Source: Xanthomonas sp. CFBP 8443
Lineage (GTDB): Bacteria; Pseudomonadota; Gammaproteobacteria; Xanthomonadales; Xanthomonadaceae
Direction: 5' to 3'
DNA: 64,000 nt
NCBI RefSeq assembly: GCF_025666195.1
Contig: NZ_CP102592.1
Coordinates: 4,898,001 to 4,962,000 of the forward strand
Part shown: positions 37,259 to 47,192 of the stretch, one piece after another
How positions within the stretch are numbered: the stretch's first letter is position 1
Layout of the letters: each line of letters opens with the position of its first letter
Program-made: the position numbers and the translations under genes
Notes under the pieces: generated by a model
What the model was told of the DNA's origin: nothing
Seen by the model: the letters and a program-made list of their open reading frames with translations, nothing else
Databases searched by the model: none

Positions 37259-38238
37259 GCGCCTGCCCGGCATTCGATCATCTGCTGGTGCTGCCGCGCC
37301 TGCGGGTACAGAACGCCAACGCCGTCTCCAGCCCACTCACCCACGGCTTTCCATCGATGACCGCCTTCCTGGGCCTGATGTGGGCGCTGGAGCGTAAGAC
37401 ACGGGCCGCCGGACTGGACATCGCCTTCCATGCCGTCGGCGTGGTCTGCCACGACCACCAGGAGCAGGTCACCGAGGGCGGCTTCGTCAAGGCATTCCGG
37501 CTCACCCGCAACCCGGTGAGCAAGGACGGCGGCACCGCCGCCATCGTCGAGGAAGGCCGCATCCACTTGGAGCTGAGTTTGGTGTTCGCGGTGCAAGGCG
37601 AACGCTGGGTACGCGATCCGGCCACCCAGGCCTTGGACCTCGCCACCGTTGCCAACCTTCTGGCAGGCATGCGCGTGGCCGGAGGCAGCGTGCTGCCACC
37701 GCTGCAAGTCGGCCGCCATCGCCAACAGCCGCAAGCTATCGCCCTGACCGGCACCGAAGACGACCGGCACGCAGTCTTCCGCAAACTGCGCCTACGCCTG
37801 CTGCCCGGCTTCACGCTGGTGGCCCGCGACGACCTGCTCGACATGCGGCTGGCCGAGCTTCAGGCACACGCGCCCGGCAGCACCCGACTGGACGCATGGC
37901 TGTCGCTGGCACGCATCAACTGGCGCTACACGCAGGACCCAGATGACGGCAAAGGCGAATGGCGCAACGACCGTACCGGCCGAGGCTGGATCGTGCCGAT
38001 CCCGGTGGGCTATGGCGCGCTAGGCGACCTGCATGCGCCCGGCAGCATCGCCAACGCACGCGACGCCAGCACGCCGTTCCGCTTCGTCGAGAGCCTGTAC
38101 TCGGCCGGCGAATGGCTCAGCCCGCACCGACTGCACTCCCCGCAACAATTGCTCTGGTACGCCGACAGCCAGCCCGATGCCGGGCTGTATCGCTGCCGCA
38201 ACGACTACCGCCCCGCCACCGACACCAACTTCGATTGA
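37255..38238 (+). CDS. csy2: Csy2 (Cas5f) subunit of the I-F Cascade
   Basis: The 327-residue protein has the Csy2 N-terminus (FDHLLVLPRLRVQNANAVSS, PLTHGFPSMTAFLGLMWALE) and the late GRGWIVPIPVGYGAL and FRFVESLYSAGEWLSPHRL blocks. It pairs with Csy1 at the crRNA 5' end. GGAGG precedes the ATG, which overlaps the csy1 stop (ATGA). Confidence 0.96.
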   Translation: MSACPAFDHLLVLPRLRVQNANAVSSPLTHGFPSMTAFLGLMWALERKTRAAGLDIAFHAVGVVCHDHQEQVTEGGFVKAFRLTRNPVSKDGGTAAIVEEGRIHLELSLVFAVQGERWVRDPATQALDLATVANLLAGMRVAGGSVLPPLQVGRHRQQPQAIALTGTEDDRHAVFRKLRLRLLPGFTLVARDDLLDMRLAELQAHAPGSTRLDAWLSLARINWRYTQDPDDGKGEWRNDRTGRGWIVPIPVGYGALGDLHAPGSIANARDASTPFRFVESLYSAGEWLSPHRLHSPQQLLWYADSQPDAGLYRCRNDYRPATDTNFD

Positions 38239-38265
38239 TCGTCCATCACGACAAGGAATTCCATC

Positions 38266-39315
38266 ATGGCCAACGACACCCTCAAGACCGCTTCCGTCCT
38301 CGCCTTCGAGCGCAAGCTCGATCCCTCCGATGCGTTGTTTTTCGCCGGCAGCTGGAACGGCCGCAGCGATGCCGGCAAATGGCAGCCAGTGAAGGTGCGC
38401 GAGAAATCCGTGCGCGGCACCATCTCCAACCGGCTCAAGGACAAGAGCAAGGAGCAGACCGACCCGGCCAAGCTCGATGCCGCCATCCAGAACCCCAACC
38501 TGCAGACCGTGGACGTGGCCGCGCTGCCGCTGGATGCCGATACGCTGAAAGTGCAGTTCACCCTGCGCATCCTGGGCGGTGCCGGCGAACCCTCGGCCTG
38601 CAACGACGCCGACTACCGCAAGAAGCTCCTCGCCACCGTCGGCGGCTATGCGCAGCAACACGGCTTCGACGAGCTGGCCCGGCGCTACGCCGCCAACCTG
38701 GCCAATGGCCGTTTCCTGTGGCGCAACCGGATCGGCGCTGAGCAGGTCGAAGTACAGGTGATCCACCTGCGCGACGGCAGCGCTGCCGCGCAATGGAGCT
38801 TCCAGGCACACGACCACGCGCTGCGCACCCTGACCCCACCGGCAGGCGAAACCGACGACCTGCGGACGCTGGCCGAATTGATCGCCGCCGGACTGGCCGG
38901 CCGCTCGCACGTGCTGTTGCAAGTCACGGCCTTCGTTCGCCTCGGCGCAGGCCAGGAGGTGTTCCCGTCGCAGGAGCTGATCCTGGACAAGGCCACAAGC
39001 AAGAAGAGCAAGACCCTCTACGCGGTCGGCGAAGGCGACAAGGCGGTGGCCGCCATTCATTCGCAGAAGATCGGCAATGCGCTGCGCACCATCGACACCT
39101 GGTACCCGGAGGCGGAGGAAAATGGCGCGATTGCGGTGGAACCGTACGGCTCGGTCACCACGCAAGGCAAGGCCTACCGTCAGCCGAAGGAGAAGCTGGA
39201 CTTCTACAACCTGCTCGACGCCTGGGTGATCAAGGACAAGACGCCGGACCTGGAACAGCAGCATTTCGTCATCGCCACGCTGATCCGTGGCGGCGTATTC
39301 GGCGACGCAGGCTGA
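38266..39315 (+). CDS. csy3: Csy3 (Cas7f), backbone subunit of the I-F Cascade
   Basis: The 349-residue protein shows the Csy3 start ([20 protein letters not shown]), the conserved [13 protein letters not shown] and [20 protein letters not shown], and the late [18 protein letters not shown]. Six copies usually coat the spacer part of the crRNA. AAGGAA lies nine bases upstream of the ATG. It is separated from csy2 by 27 bp and from cas6f by 9 bp. Confidence 0.96.
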   Translation: MANDTLKTASVLAFERKLDPSDALFFAGSWNGRSDAGKWQPVKVREKSVRGTISNRLKDKSKEQTDPAKLDAAIQNPNLQTVDVAALPLDADTLKVQFTLRILGGAGEPSACNDADYRKKLLATVGGYAQQHGFDELARRYAANLANGRFLWRNRIGAEQVEVQVIHLRDGSAAAQWSFQAHDHALRTLTPPAGETDDLRTLAELIAAGLAGRSHVLLQVTAFVRLGAGQEVFPSQELILDKATSKKSKTLYAVGEGDKAVAAIHSQKIGNALRTIDTWYPEAEENGAIAVEPYGSVTTQGKAYRQPKEKLDFYNLLDAWVIKDKTPDLEQQHFVIATLIRGGVFGDAG

Positions 39316-39324
39316 GGTGGCACG

Positions 39325-39891
39325 ATGCAGCACTATCTCGACCTCCAGCTCAGGTCCGACCCGGACATCGCGCCCCATCACCTGTTGGGAGCCTTGTACG
39401 CACGCCTGCACCGTGGCTTGGTGGAACTGGGCACCTCGCACATAGGCGTCAGCTTCCCCGGCCACGACGACAAGGCGCCAAGCCTGGGTTCGCACCTGCG
39501 CCTGCACGGTACGGAGTCTGCGTTGCAGGAACTGATGGCAACGTCCTGGCTCAAGGGCATGGGCGACCATCTGTCGATTTCCGGCATTGCCCTGGTACCT
39601 GGCGGAACCTCGCACCGGCAGGTGACGCGCGTCCAGGCCAAGAGCAGCCCCGCACGCCTCCGACGCCGCGCTATGCGACGGCACGGCTGGGACGCCGATA
39701 CCGCAATCGAACGCCTCCCCGATGCGGCAGCCGAGCGACTCCAGCTTCCCTTCGTCACACTTGGTAGCCGAAGCACCGGTCAGGCGGCTTTTCCCTTGTT
39801 CATTCGGCATGGGCCAATGCTGCAAGAAGCCAGGCAAGGTCTGTTCAACAGCTATGGCCTTAGCCATGAGGCCACCGTTCCCTGGTTCTGA
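39325..39891 (+). CDS. cas6f: Cas6f (Csy4), crRNA-processing endoribonuclease
   Basis: The 188-residue protein aligns along its full length with the well-studied Pseudomonas Csy4. The catalytic His is at position 29 (ARLHRGL), the Arg-rich helix PARLRRRAMRRHGW is present, as are LPFVTLGSRSTGQ with the active-site Ser and the end FIRHGP to VPWF. It cuts each repeat RNA just 3' of its hairpin and stays bound as part of Cascade. It is the last gene of the cas operon; the leader begins immediately after. Confidence 0.97.
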   Translation: MQHYLDLQLRSDPDIAPHHLLGALYARLHRGLVELGTSHIGVSFPGHDDKAPSLGSHLRLHGTESALQELMATSWLKGMGDHLSISGIALVPGGTSHRQVTRVQAKSSPARLRRRAMRRHGWDADTAIERLPDAAAERLQLPFVTLGSRSTGQAAFPLFIRHGPMLQEARQGLFNSYGLSHEATVPWF

Positions 39892-40019
39892 CCCTTTTTT
39901 AGCGCACCAGTAAAATACTCAAACAATCAACCACTTAGACGCCATCCTCTCGGAAGGGAGGATGGCTTTTTTGCGCTTGGTTACTATAGCTTTCAAGCAC
40001 TTGGGTAAATTTTTGTCTT
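39892..40019 (+). promoter_or_regulatory. CRISPR leader
   Basis: The 128 bp between cas6f and the first repeat are AT-richer than the neighbourhood. They contain a sequence fitting the IHF consensus WATCAANNNNTTR at 39925-39937 (AATCAACCACTTA), an intrinsic terminator at 39941-39972, and an AT-rich tract next to the first repeat. Type I-F adaptation is known to need IHF. The array promoter itself is not obvious; TACTAT at 39982-39987 could be a -10 box but lacks a good -35. Confidence 0.7.
39941..39972 (+). terminator. Intrinsic terminator of the cas operon, within the leader
   Basis: GCCATCCTC (39941-39949) pairs with GAGGATGGC (39958-39966), extended by further pairs around a GGAA-type loop, and is followed by six T residues. 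It lies 50 bp after the cas6f stop codon and would separate cas transcription from the array. Confidence 0.8.
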
Positions 40020-43000
40020 GTTCACTGCCGCGTAGGCAGCTCAGAAAATGGTAAACAGGATCGTCAGGCGCGCATCCGGGTTCACTGCCGCGTAGGCAGC
40101 TCAGAAAACGTCCCTGGAGTATCGCGCCGCGAGCTCGGCGTTCACTGCCGCGTAGGCAGCTCAGAAACGAAGTTGCTTGCTGCGCACCCGGAGCTCGAAG
40201 TTCACTGCCGCGTAGGCAGCTCAGAAAAAAGCGATGCTGGATCGCGCGCTGAACCCACAGTTCACTGCCGCGTAGGCAGCTCAGAAATTGTAGTCGCGCA
40301 CCACTGGATCGGTGCTCTCGTTCACTGCCGCGTAGGCAGCTCAGAAAATCACGGCGGCTGGACGGTGGATTCGATGCAGGGTTCACTGCCGCGTAGGCAG
40401 CTCAGAAAAGCAGCTGCCGCGCCTGGATCACCATCCGGTCGTTCACTGCCGCGTAGGCAGCTCAGAAAATTGCTGGCTGTGCTCCGTCGGAGCTGAAGGG
40501 GTTCACTGCCGCGTAGGCAGCTCAGAAAGCGAAGCGGCTCGCGGTGGCCTGGGCGCAGCAGTTCACTGCCGCGTAGGCAGCTCAGAAATTGGTTACTTTT
40601 TGGTATTGACTGAGAGTTACGTTCACTGCCGCGTAGGCAGCTCAGAAATCGTTGATCGTGTCCACGCCGCGCGCGGTTCCGTTCACTGCCGCGTAGGCAG
40701 CTCAGAAAAGCACGATGTCGATGGCCTTCGGGTCGAACCAGTTCACTGCCGCGTAGGCAGCTCAGAAATTCTCCAAGTCGCCATAGATCAGCGTCACCGA
40801 GTTCACTGCCGCGTAGGCAGCTCAGAAAGCCAATGCCGGCGACCAACGACGGGGCGAGAAAGTTCACTGCCGCGTAGGCAGCTCAGAAAATCAGCGCGGC
40901 CGACTACGCCATGGACGCCGTGTTCACTGCCGCGTAGGCAGCTCAGAAAGGGCCGCATAGCACCCGTACGGGCGACAGCGCGTTCACTGCCGCGTAGGCA
41001 GCTCAGAAATGCTGCTGTGCCGGTGGATGGCGAGATCTTGGGTTCACTGCCGCGTAGGCAGCTCAGAAATGTTCAAGCAGTGGGGCGAGTGGCGGCCGGC
41101 AGTTCACTGCCGCGTAGGCAGCTCAGAAAAACTCCTCGACCAGCTGCTGGTCGGTGTAGGTGTTCACTGCCGCGTAGGCAGCTCAGAAAACTCGGAACTG
41201 GCCAACGCGAAGTCCTACAACAGTTCACTGCCGCGTAGGCAGCTCAGAAAAGTGGATCGGCGGCGACTTCCAGAACGGCCAGGTTCACTGCCGCGTAGGC
41301 AGCTCAGAAATCTCGAATGCGTACCCGTACAGGTCGATGTAGGTTCACTGCCGCGTAGGCAGCTCAGAAAATGTACGCGCCCGAGCGCGCGCCGGGGTAG
41401 CCGTTCACTGCCGCGTAGGCAGCTCAGAAACGTCCCGTGAGTTTCAGGGTGCACAGGAAGCGGTTCACTGCCGCGTAGGCAGCTCAGAAAAAGCAGGTCG
41501 GGCACTGGCGCTCGGTCAGCGTGTTCACTGCCGCGTAGGCAGCTCAGAAAAACGAGATGGCGCTGGAACAGGGCATCGAAGAGTTCACTGCCGCGTAGGC
41601 AGCTCAGAAATCGTGGCGGCGGCCTGGCCAGCTTCGATCAGGGTTCACTGCCGCGTAGGCAGCTCAGAAACTCGCGAGAGCGGAGCAAGCATCGGCGATC
41701 AAGTTCACTGCCGCGTAGGCAGCTCAGAAAACCACAGTTGCCGGCCTACTGGCGCCAGGGCGGTTCACTGCCGCGTAGGCAGCTCAGAAAAAGTCGTTGG
41801 TCATGGCCAAGTTCGCGAACAAGTTCACTGCCGCGTAGGCAGCTCAGAAAACCCTGATCCCCATCGCTGACGCCCGCCAGGAGTTCACTGCCGCGTAGGC
41901 AGCTCAGAAAAGGAATGCGGCCACCTGCAGCGCGCCGGCTTCGTTCACTGCCGCGTAGGCAGCTCAGAAACAGCACGTCCGCCGGCCGCTGCCCGGTGAG
42001 GTGTTCACTGCCGCGTAGGCAGCTCAGAAATCCAAGTACGTCATTTCCGACATGGACTTGGGGTTCACTGCCGCGTAGGCAGCTCAGAAAGCATCCAAAG
42101 CCTGCACCTGGGCGAAGAGGCCGTTCACTGCCGCGTAGGCAGCTCAGAAAGACAGGAACACGATGTGCGGCCGCTCTTGGCCGTTCACTGCCGCGTAGGC
42201 AGCTCAGAAAGCAACCCAGACCGACCGCTCCCCCTGCGCCAGGTTCACTGCCGCGTAGGCAGCTCAGAAACGCGCGGAACGGGCGGCCCAACTCCAGCGC
42301 GAGGTTCACTGCCGCGTAGGCAGCTCAGAAATGGTCGCTGCTGCTGATCATCCTGGAGCTCATGTTCACTGCCGCGTAGGCAGCTCAGAAATACATCATG
42401 CAAAACGCCACCGATCCGGTGAAGTTCACTGCCGCGTAGGCAGCTCAGAAATGGAAGATGATCGACGGCGACGGCGTTGACCCGTTCACTGCCGCGTAGG
42501 CAGCTCAGAAAAACGGTAGCCGCGCATGCACAGCGGGATGTTGGTTCACTGCCGCGTAGGCAGCTCAGAAATCGACCAGGAAGCCGCGCGGGTCCATCTC
42601 CGCGTTCACTGCCGCGTAGGCAGCTCAGAAAAAGACCGGGCCGGCGCCGGTGTTCTTCGAGATGTTCACTGCCGCGTAGGCAGCTCAGAAAAGGAGCTGG
42701 TGGGCGAAGAGATCCACAAGCACGTTCACTGCCGCGTAGGCAGCTCAGAAACGGCCCGTGTCGTGGGAGGGCGCGAACATGGCGTTCACTGCCGCGTAGG
42801 CAGCTCAGAAAAGGTCAGCGACGACGGCGCATTCACACCGATCGTTCACTGCCGCGTAGGCAGCTCAGAAATGGCAGTCCTTCACTGCGGCGTGCGCATC
42901 CGGGTTCACTGCCGCGTAGGCAGCTCAGAAAAGTACACCTTGCCCGGGGCCAGTTCGTCCGCGGTTCACTGCCGCGTAGGCAGCTCAGAAATTGCGCCGT

Positions 43001-44301
43001 TCGCCCCTCCACGTCACTCCGGGGTTCACTGCCGCGTAGGCAGCTCAGAAATGCAGCAGCAGTACGGCCCCGGCTCCGGTCAGGTTCACTGCCGCGTAGG
43101 CAGCTCAGAAACACTATTGCTCGACGTGGAAAAGCATCCCTGCGTTCACTGCCGCGTAGGCAGCTCAGAAGCGCATACACCGTTGGCACGCGTTCACTGC
43201 CGCGTAGGCAGCTCAGAAAAAGTCGCTGGTGGCCATGTAGAGGTCGCGCACGTTCACTGCCGCGTAGGCAGCTCAGAAAGCAACGACAGCTGGAATCGCG
43301 ACCCGCAGCGCGTTCACTGCCGCGTAGGCAGCTCAGAAATGTTCCGGCGCGACCACAGCGGCCATTGCCACGTTCACTGCCGCGTAGGCAGCTCAGAAAA
43401 TCGTCAGGGGCGGCAGGCTGCGCCGTCACGTGTTCACTGCCGCGTAGGCAGCTCAGAAATGTTGCTGCACCTCGACGCTATCGCGCGACAGGTTCACTGC
43501 CGCGTAGGCAGCTCAGAAACGGGATCGTCACCAGAGACAACTCGTAGATCTGTTCACTGCCGCGTAGGCAGCTCAGAAAAGCCGCGGCGTCGGCTGGATT
43601 CGTCAGTTCGTGTTCACTGCCGCGTAGGCAGCTCAGAAATCAACTACAGGACCACGTATCTATGACCACCCGTTCACTGCCGCGTAGGCAGCTCAGAAAA
43701 CACGCGGATTTCGCCCTCGCTGTTGGCATTCGTTCACTGCCGCGTAGGCAGCTCAGAAAATCCACGCCAGGCCTTCCAGTAGGGTCATGCCGTTCACTGC
43801 CGCGTAGGCAGCTCAGAAACCCTATTCCCGAAACACCCGATGATGTAAAAGGTTCACTGCCGCGTAGGCAGCTCAGAAACCACTTCGGCGTCTCCAGCAG
43901 CTCGGGATGCTGTTCACTGCCGCGTAGGCAGCTCAGAAATTGCGCAGCGCGAGCATGCCGAAGGTCCAGACGTTCACTGCCGCGTAGGTGTAAGCAGCTC
44001 AGAAAACTACGGCAACTTCAGCGCCGTCGAGTTCGAGGTTCACTGCCGTGTAGGCAGCTCAGAAAGATGAAGGGCTTAGCGTAGGTCTCCAGGGTGTGTT
44101 CAATGCCGTGTAGGCAGCTCAGAAAGTTGTCGCCATGGGTGACTGGCACCACCAGGGGTTCACTGCCGTGTAGGCAGCTCAGAAATCAAGGGCAATCGGC
44201 GCTTCGACCAGATCGGCGTGTTCACTGCCGCGCAGGCAGCTCAGAAAGTACAAAATGCCCTTGACCGCGTCCAGCTGGTTCACTGCCGCGTAGGCAGCTC
44301 A
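40020..44301 (+). CRISPR. Type I-F CRISPR array, 72 repeats and 71 spacers
   Basis: The 28-bp repeat starts GTTCACTGCC, continues GCGTAGGCAG and ends CTCAGAAA; its CTGCC/GGCAG arms form the hairpin bound by Cas6f. Most units are 60 bp (32-nt spacers; four are 33). I counted 72 repeat units including the degenerate last one. Irregular units: the repeat at 43144 is followed by a spacer of about 20 nt; the repeat at 43972 has a 6-nt insertion; repeats at 44038, 44098, 44158 and 44220 have substitutions; the last (44278) lacks the GAAA end. Degeneration at the leader-distal end is normal. The array follows intact cas genes. Confidence 0.98.
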
Positions 44302-44946
44302 ACATCCAACCGCACTCACCCGCGCGTACTGCCGCAAAAACATGTCCACCGCCGACGCGGCCACCTGCGCCTGCTGCTCGGCGCTCAGCGCCGGCTGGCC
44401 CATGGCGATCTGCGGCCAGAACGCGAAGCCCTTGACCAGGGCTTCCAGTTGCTGCGACGCGAACTGCGGATCCAGCGGCTGCAGGCGGCCGTCGTCCAGG
44501 GCCGCGCGGATCCAGCGCGTGGCGCCCTCTTCCTTGCTGCCCAGTTGCGCGATCAGGTCGCGGGCGCGCTCGGGCGAGTGCACGCCGTGGGCGATGGCCA
44601 CGCGCGACAGGTCGATGAAGGCCGGATCGTCGAGCAGCCGCAGCTTCTGCTGCAGCAACTGCAACAGCTGCTCGCGCAGCGGTTGGTCCGGCCGATACGG
44701 CACGCTGAGCATGTCCGCGCTGCGCTGCCACAACCCGCGCAGGATCTCGGCGAACAAGGCGTCCTTGCTGGGGAAGTGGTTGTAGACGGTGCGCTTGGAC
44801 ACGCCGGCGCTGGCGGCGACGCGGTCCATGCTGGTGGCGTCGAAGCCCTGGCTGCGGAACTCGGCGATCGCCGCCTCCAGGATGGCCTGGCGCTTGCGCT
44901 CGGTCAGGCGCGCCGGGGGCGGCGTAGGGGCGGGTGAACTGGGCAT
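44299..44946 (-). CDS. TetR-family transcriptional regulator
   Basis: The 215-residue protein has a TetR helix-turn-helix (RQAILEAAIAEFRSQGFDAT, SMDRVAASAGVSKRTVYNHF, PSKDALFAEIL) and an AcrR-like C-terminal ligand domain (TetR_C, about 90-200). Its TGA stop (44299-44301) lies inside the terminal CRISPR repeat, so the array abuts the gene. It is divergent from a metallo-hydrolase gene, with a palindrome between them that probably serves as its operator. Confidence 0.9.
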   Translation of the reverse strand: MPSSPAPTPPPARLTERKRQAILEAAIAEFRSQGFDATSMDRVAASAGVSKRTVYNHFPSKDALFAEILRGLWQRSADMLSVPYRPDQPLREQLLQLLQQKLRLLDDPAFIDLSRVAIAHGVHSPERARDLIAQLGSKEEGATRWIRAALDDGRLQPLDPQFASQQLEALVKGFAFWPQIAMGQPALSAEQQAQVAASAVDMFLRQYARVSAVGC

Positions 44947-44988
44947 GCGGGCATTTTACACCGGGCGGTTTACTTTTCCGAAAAGGAA

Positions 44989-45003
44989 ACTACACTGTGT
45001 AGT
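44989..45003. promoter_or_regulatory. Palindromic TetR-type operator with overlapping promoter
   Basis: ACTACAC and GTGTAGT form a perfect palindrome around a single T. A plus-strand promoter, TTTACT (44969-44974), 16 bases and TACACT (44991-44996), overlaps it, so a bound repressor would block transcription of the metallo-hydrolase gene. Binding by the adjacent TetR protein is inferred. Confidence 0.6.
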
Positions 45004-45079
45004 GTAATTTCCTGTCGACGCCTCCCAAGCGTCGATCTACCCTTGATGGAGTCCCGCCGTGCTCGCTGCCGTCTGCCAG

Positions 45080-46114
45080 ATGTCCCGTTCGCCGTCGCAT
45101 GCGGCCTCGCCGCAGTACCGCCACGGGCGCTTCCGCAATACCGTCCCCACCGCGACCAGCGCACTGGGCTTTTTCCCGACGCTGCGCCTGATGTGGGACT
45201 TCCTGTTCAACAAGCCGGCGCACACGGTGCCGGCGCGGCCGCTGCCGGTGCTGCCGCTGACCCGTGCGCAGCTGCTGGCCGCGCCGGACCACAGCCTGTT
45301 CCGGCTCGGCCACTCCACGGTGCTGATGAAGCTGCGCGGCGGTTTCTGGCTGACCGATCCGGTGTTCTCCGAGCGCGCCTCGCCGTTCGCGTTCGCCGGC
45401 CCCAAGCGCTTCCATGCGCCGCCGATCGCGCTGGACGACCTGCCGCCGATCGCCGGGGTGATCCTGTCGCACAACCACTACGACCATCTGGACCGCGCGA
45501 CCGTCCGCCGCCTGGCCGACCGCGTCGGCGTGTTCGTCACGCCGCTGGGCGTGGGCGACCTGCTGCTGCGCTGGGGCGTGGACCCGGCCAAGGTGCGGCA
45601 ACTGGACTGGTGGCAATCGACCACCGTGGACGGGGTGACGCTGACCGCGACGCCGTCGCAGCACTTCTCCGGCCGCGGGCTGTTCGACAGTGGGCGCTCG
45701 CTGTGGTGCTCGTGGGCGATCCAGGAGCGCGCGCTGAAGGTGTTCTTCAGCGGCGACAGCGGCTACTTCGACGGCTTCAAGGCGATCGGCCAGCGGTTGG
45801 GCCCGTTCGACCTGACCTTGATGGAAACCGGCGCCTACGATGCGCAATGGCCGCACGTGCACATGCAGCCGGAGCAGAGCCTGCAGGCGCACCTGGACGT
45901 GGGCGGGCGCACGCTGCTGCCGATCCACAACGGCACCTTCGACCTGGCCCTGCACGCCTGGCACGAACCGTTCGAGCGCATCGTCGCACTGGCCGCGGCC
46001 GCCGGCGTGCCGCTGGCAACGCCGCGCATGGGCGAGCGGGTGGACCTGGACGCGCCGGTCGCCGGCACGCGCTGGTGGCGCGCGTTGGCCGAGGTTCCTG
46101 CGGCGGCGCGCTGA
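45080..46114 (+). CDS. MBL-fold metallo-hydrolase (NAPE-PLD/UlaG-like)
   Basis: The 344-residue protein has the metallo-beta-lactamase motifs: LFRLGHSTVLMKLRGGFWLT, DPVFSERASPFAFAGPKRFH, the metal-binding SHNHYDHLD, TPSQHFSGRGLFD, FFSGDSGYF and the late HNGTFDLALHAWHEP. This combination resembles phospholipase D-type members such as NAPE-PLD homologues, but the substrate is unknown. The ATG at 45080 is chosen over an in-frame GTG at 45059. It is divergent from tetR. Confidence 0.88.
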   Translation: MSRSPSHAASPQYRHGRFRNTVPTATSALGFFPTLRLMWDFLFNKPAHTVPARPLPVLPLTRAQLLAAPDHSLFRLGHSTVLMKLRGGFWLTDPVFSERASPFAFAGPKRFHAPPIALDDLPPIAGVILSHNHYDHLDRATVRRLADRVGVFVTPLGVGDLLLRWGVDPAKVRQLDWWQSTTVDGVTLTATPSQHFSGRGLFDSGRSLWCSWAIQERALKVFFSGDSGYFDGFKAIGQRLGPFDLTLMETGAYDAQWPHVHMQPEQSLQAHLDVGGRTLLPIHNGTFDLALHAWHEPFERIVALAAAAGVPLATPRMGERVDLDAPVAGTRWWRALAEVPAAAR

Positions 46115-46230
46115 AGCGCTGAAGCGGAAACATCACGCACGCCGGCGCCGGTCCGCGATCTGCGCCGGCACACCATGCGCAGACTGCGCGCGCCGGCCGC
46201 ACAACGCGGCCGACACGCGCGCATCATCAT

Positions 46231-46860
46231 TTACAGCCGCGTCCACTCCAGGCCTTCGCCGCGGCGGTAGTACACCGCCAGCGCCTTGCCGTAGACGCGG
46301 TCGGCATCGACGAAGCCGAAGTAGCGGCCGTCCAGGCTGTTGCCGCGGTGGTCGCCGATCGCCAGCAGCTTGCCGGGCGGCACGCGCACGTCGTACAGGT
46401 CCGGACCGCCGCCGACATCCAGGTCCAGCTGCGCGATGCGATCGCCGAACCGTTCCTCGTTGCCGGCGCTGCCGGTCCGCAGCGGCTGGCCGTTGATGCT
46501 CAGGTGGCCGTCGCGCAGGTCCACGCGATCGCCGGCCACCGCCACCACGCGCTTGATCAGGCGCGTGCCGTCGCGCGGCGAGTCGAATATGGCCACGTCG
46601 CCGCGCTGCGGCCGGCCGCGCTCGAGCACGCGCCATTCGGTGAACGGCACGCGCAGGCCGTAGGCGCTCATGTCCACCGCGACGCGGTCGCCGGGTTGCA
46701 GGGTCGGCTGCATCGAGCCGCTGGGCACCGTGTAGTGGTTGGCGAACGAGGAGCGCGCGGCGGTCAGCAACAGCAGCATCACCGCGATCGGCAGCAGTTC
46801 CTTGCGCGTCCAGCTCGCGGCACGGTGCAGGCGGGAGGCTTGCGGGTCGGTCGAAGTCAT
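46231..46860 (-). CDS. lepB: Signal peptidase I
   Basis: The 209-residue inner-membrane protease has one N-terminal hydrophobic segment (LLPIAVMLLLLTAARSSFA), then the S26A boxes: YTVPSGSMQPTLQPGD with the catalytic Ser, RGDVAIFDSPRD, TRLIKRVVAVAGD with the catalytic Lys, and GDHRGNSLDGRYFGFVD. It is shorter than E. coli LepB (324) and has a single anchor, so it is probably an additional paralogue rather than the housekeeping enzyme. The neighbours give no clear substrate. Confidence 0.9.
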   Translation of the reverse strand: MTSTDPQASRLHRAASWTRKELLPIAVMLLLLTAARSSFANHYTVPSGSMQPTLQPGDRVAVDMSAYGLRVPFTEWRVLERGRPQRGDVAIFDSPRDGTRLIKRVVAVAGDRVDLRDGHLSINGQPLRTGSAGNEERFGDRIAQLDLDVGGGPDLYDVRVPPGKLLAIGDHRGNSLDGRYFGFVDADRVYGKALAVYYRRGEGLEWTRL

Positions 46861-47010
46861 GGGGCACCTGTGGGATTCGGGCGGGAGGACATCGCGGCAT
46901 TGCCATTGCGACAGTGCGCGCGACGCGGCACGGCGTGCCAGTGACGGAAGGCATGGGCGCGCTTGCACCATCGATAGCCGGGCGCGGATGCGTCCTCGAC
47001 TTCGGAGGCT

Positions 47011-47035
47011 GTCGGGGCTGAAGCCCCTCCCACAG
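47011..47035 (-). repeat. REP-like element (GGGGCTTCAGCCCC variant)
   Basis: A palindromic unit with arms GGGGCTTCAGCCCC flanked by GTC and the complement of GTGGGAG, the head typical of repeats scattered in this window. Confidence 0.65.
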
Positions 47036-47167
47036 TGCACCCAGCAGGTAGCGCATGCTCTCCATGAGAGCGCGGCGTTAAGTGGCCAAGGCTATCGGTG
47101 CGGCACGAAGTCGGCGGTCGGCTCGGAAACCATGCCGCTCGAAACGCGCCTGCCGGCGCCGGATGTT

Positions 47168-47192
47168 GTCGGGGCTGAAGCCCCTCCTACAG
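47168..47192 (-). repeat. REP-like element (GGGGCTTCAGCCCC variant)
   Basis: Same unit as at 47011 with the GTAGGAG head on the minus strand, in direct orientation to it. Confidence 0.65.

Noticed and set aside
40173..44084. Long open frames across the CRISPR array on both strands (repeating SLPRRQLR, VHCRVGSSE, FLSCLRGSE)
   Set aside because: They are translations of the 28-bp repeat; the 60-bp period is a multiple of three, which keeps frames open.
40020..44277. Self-targeting spacers against this window
   Set aside because: I noticed no obvious match by eye, but a reliable answer needs alignment of all 71 spacers, so no claim is made.
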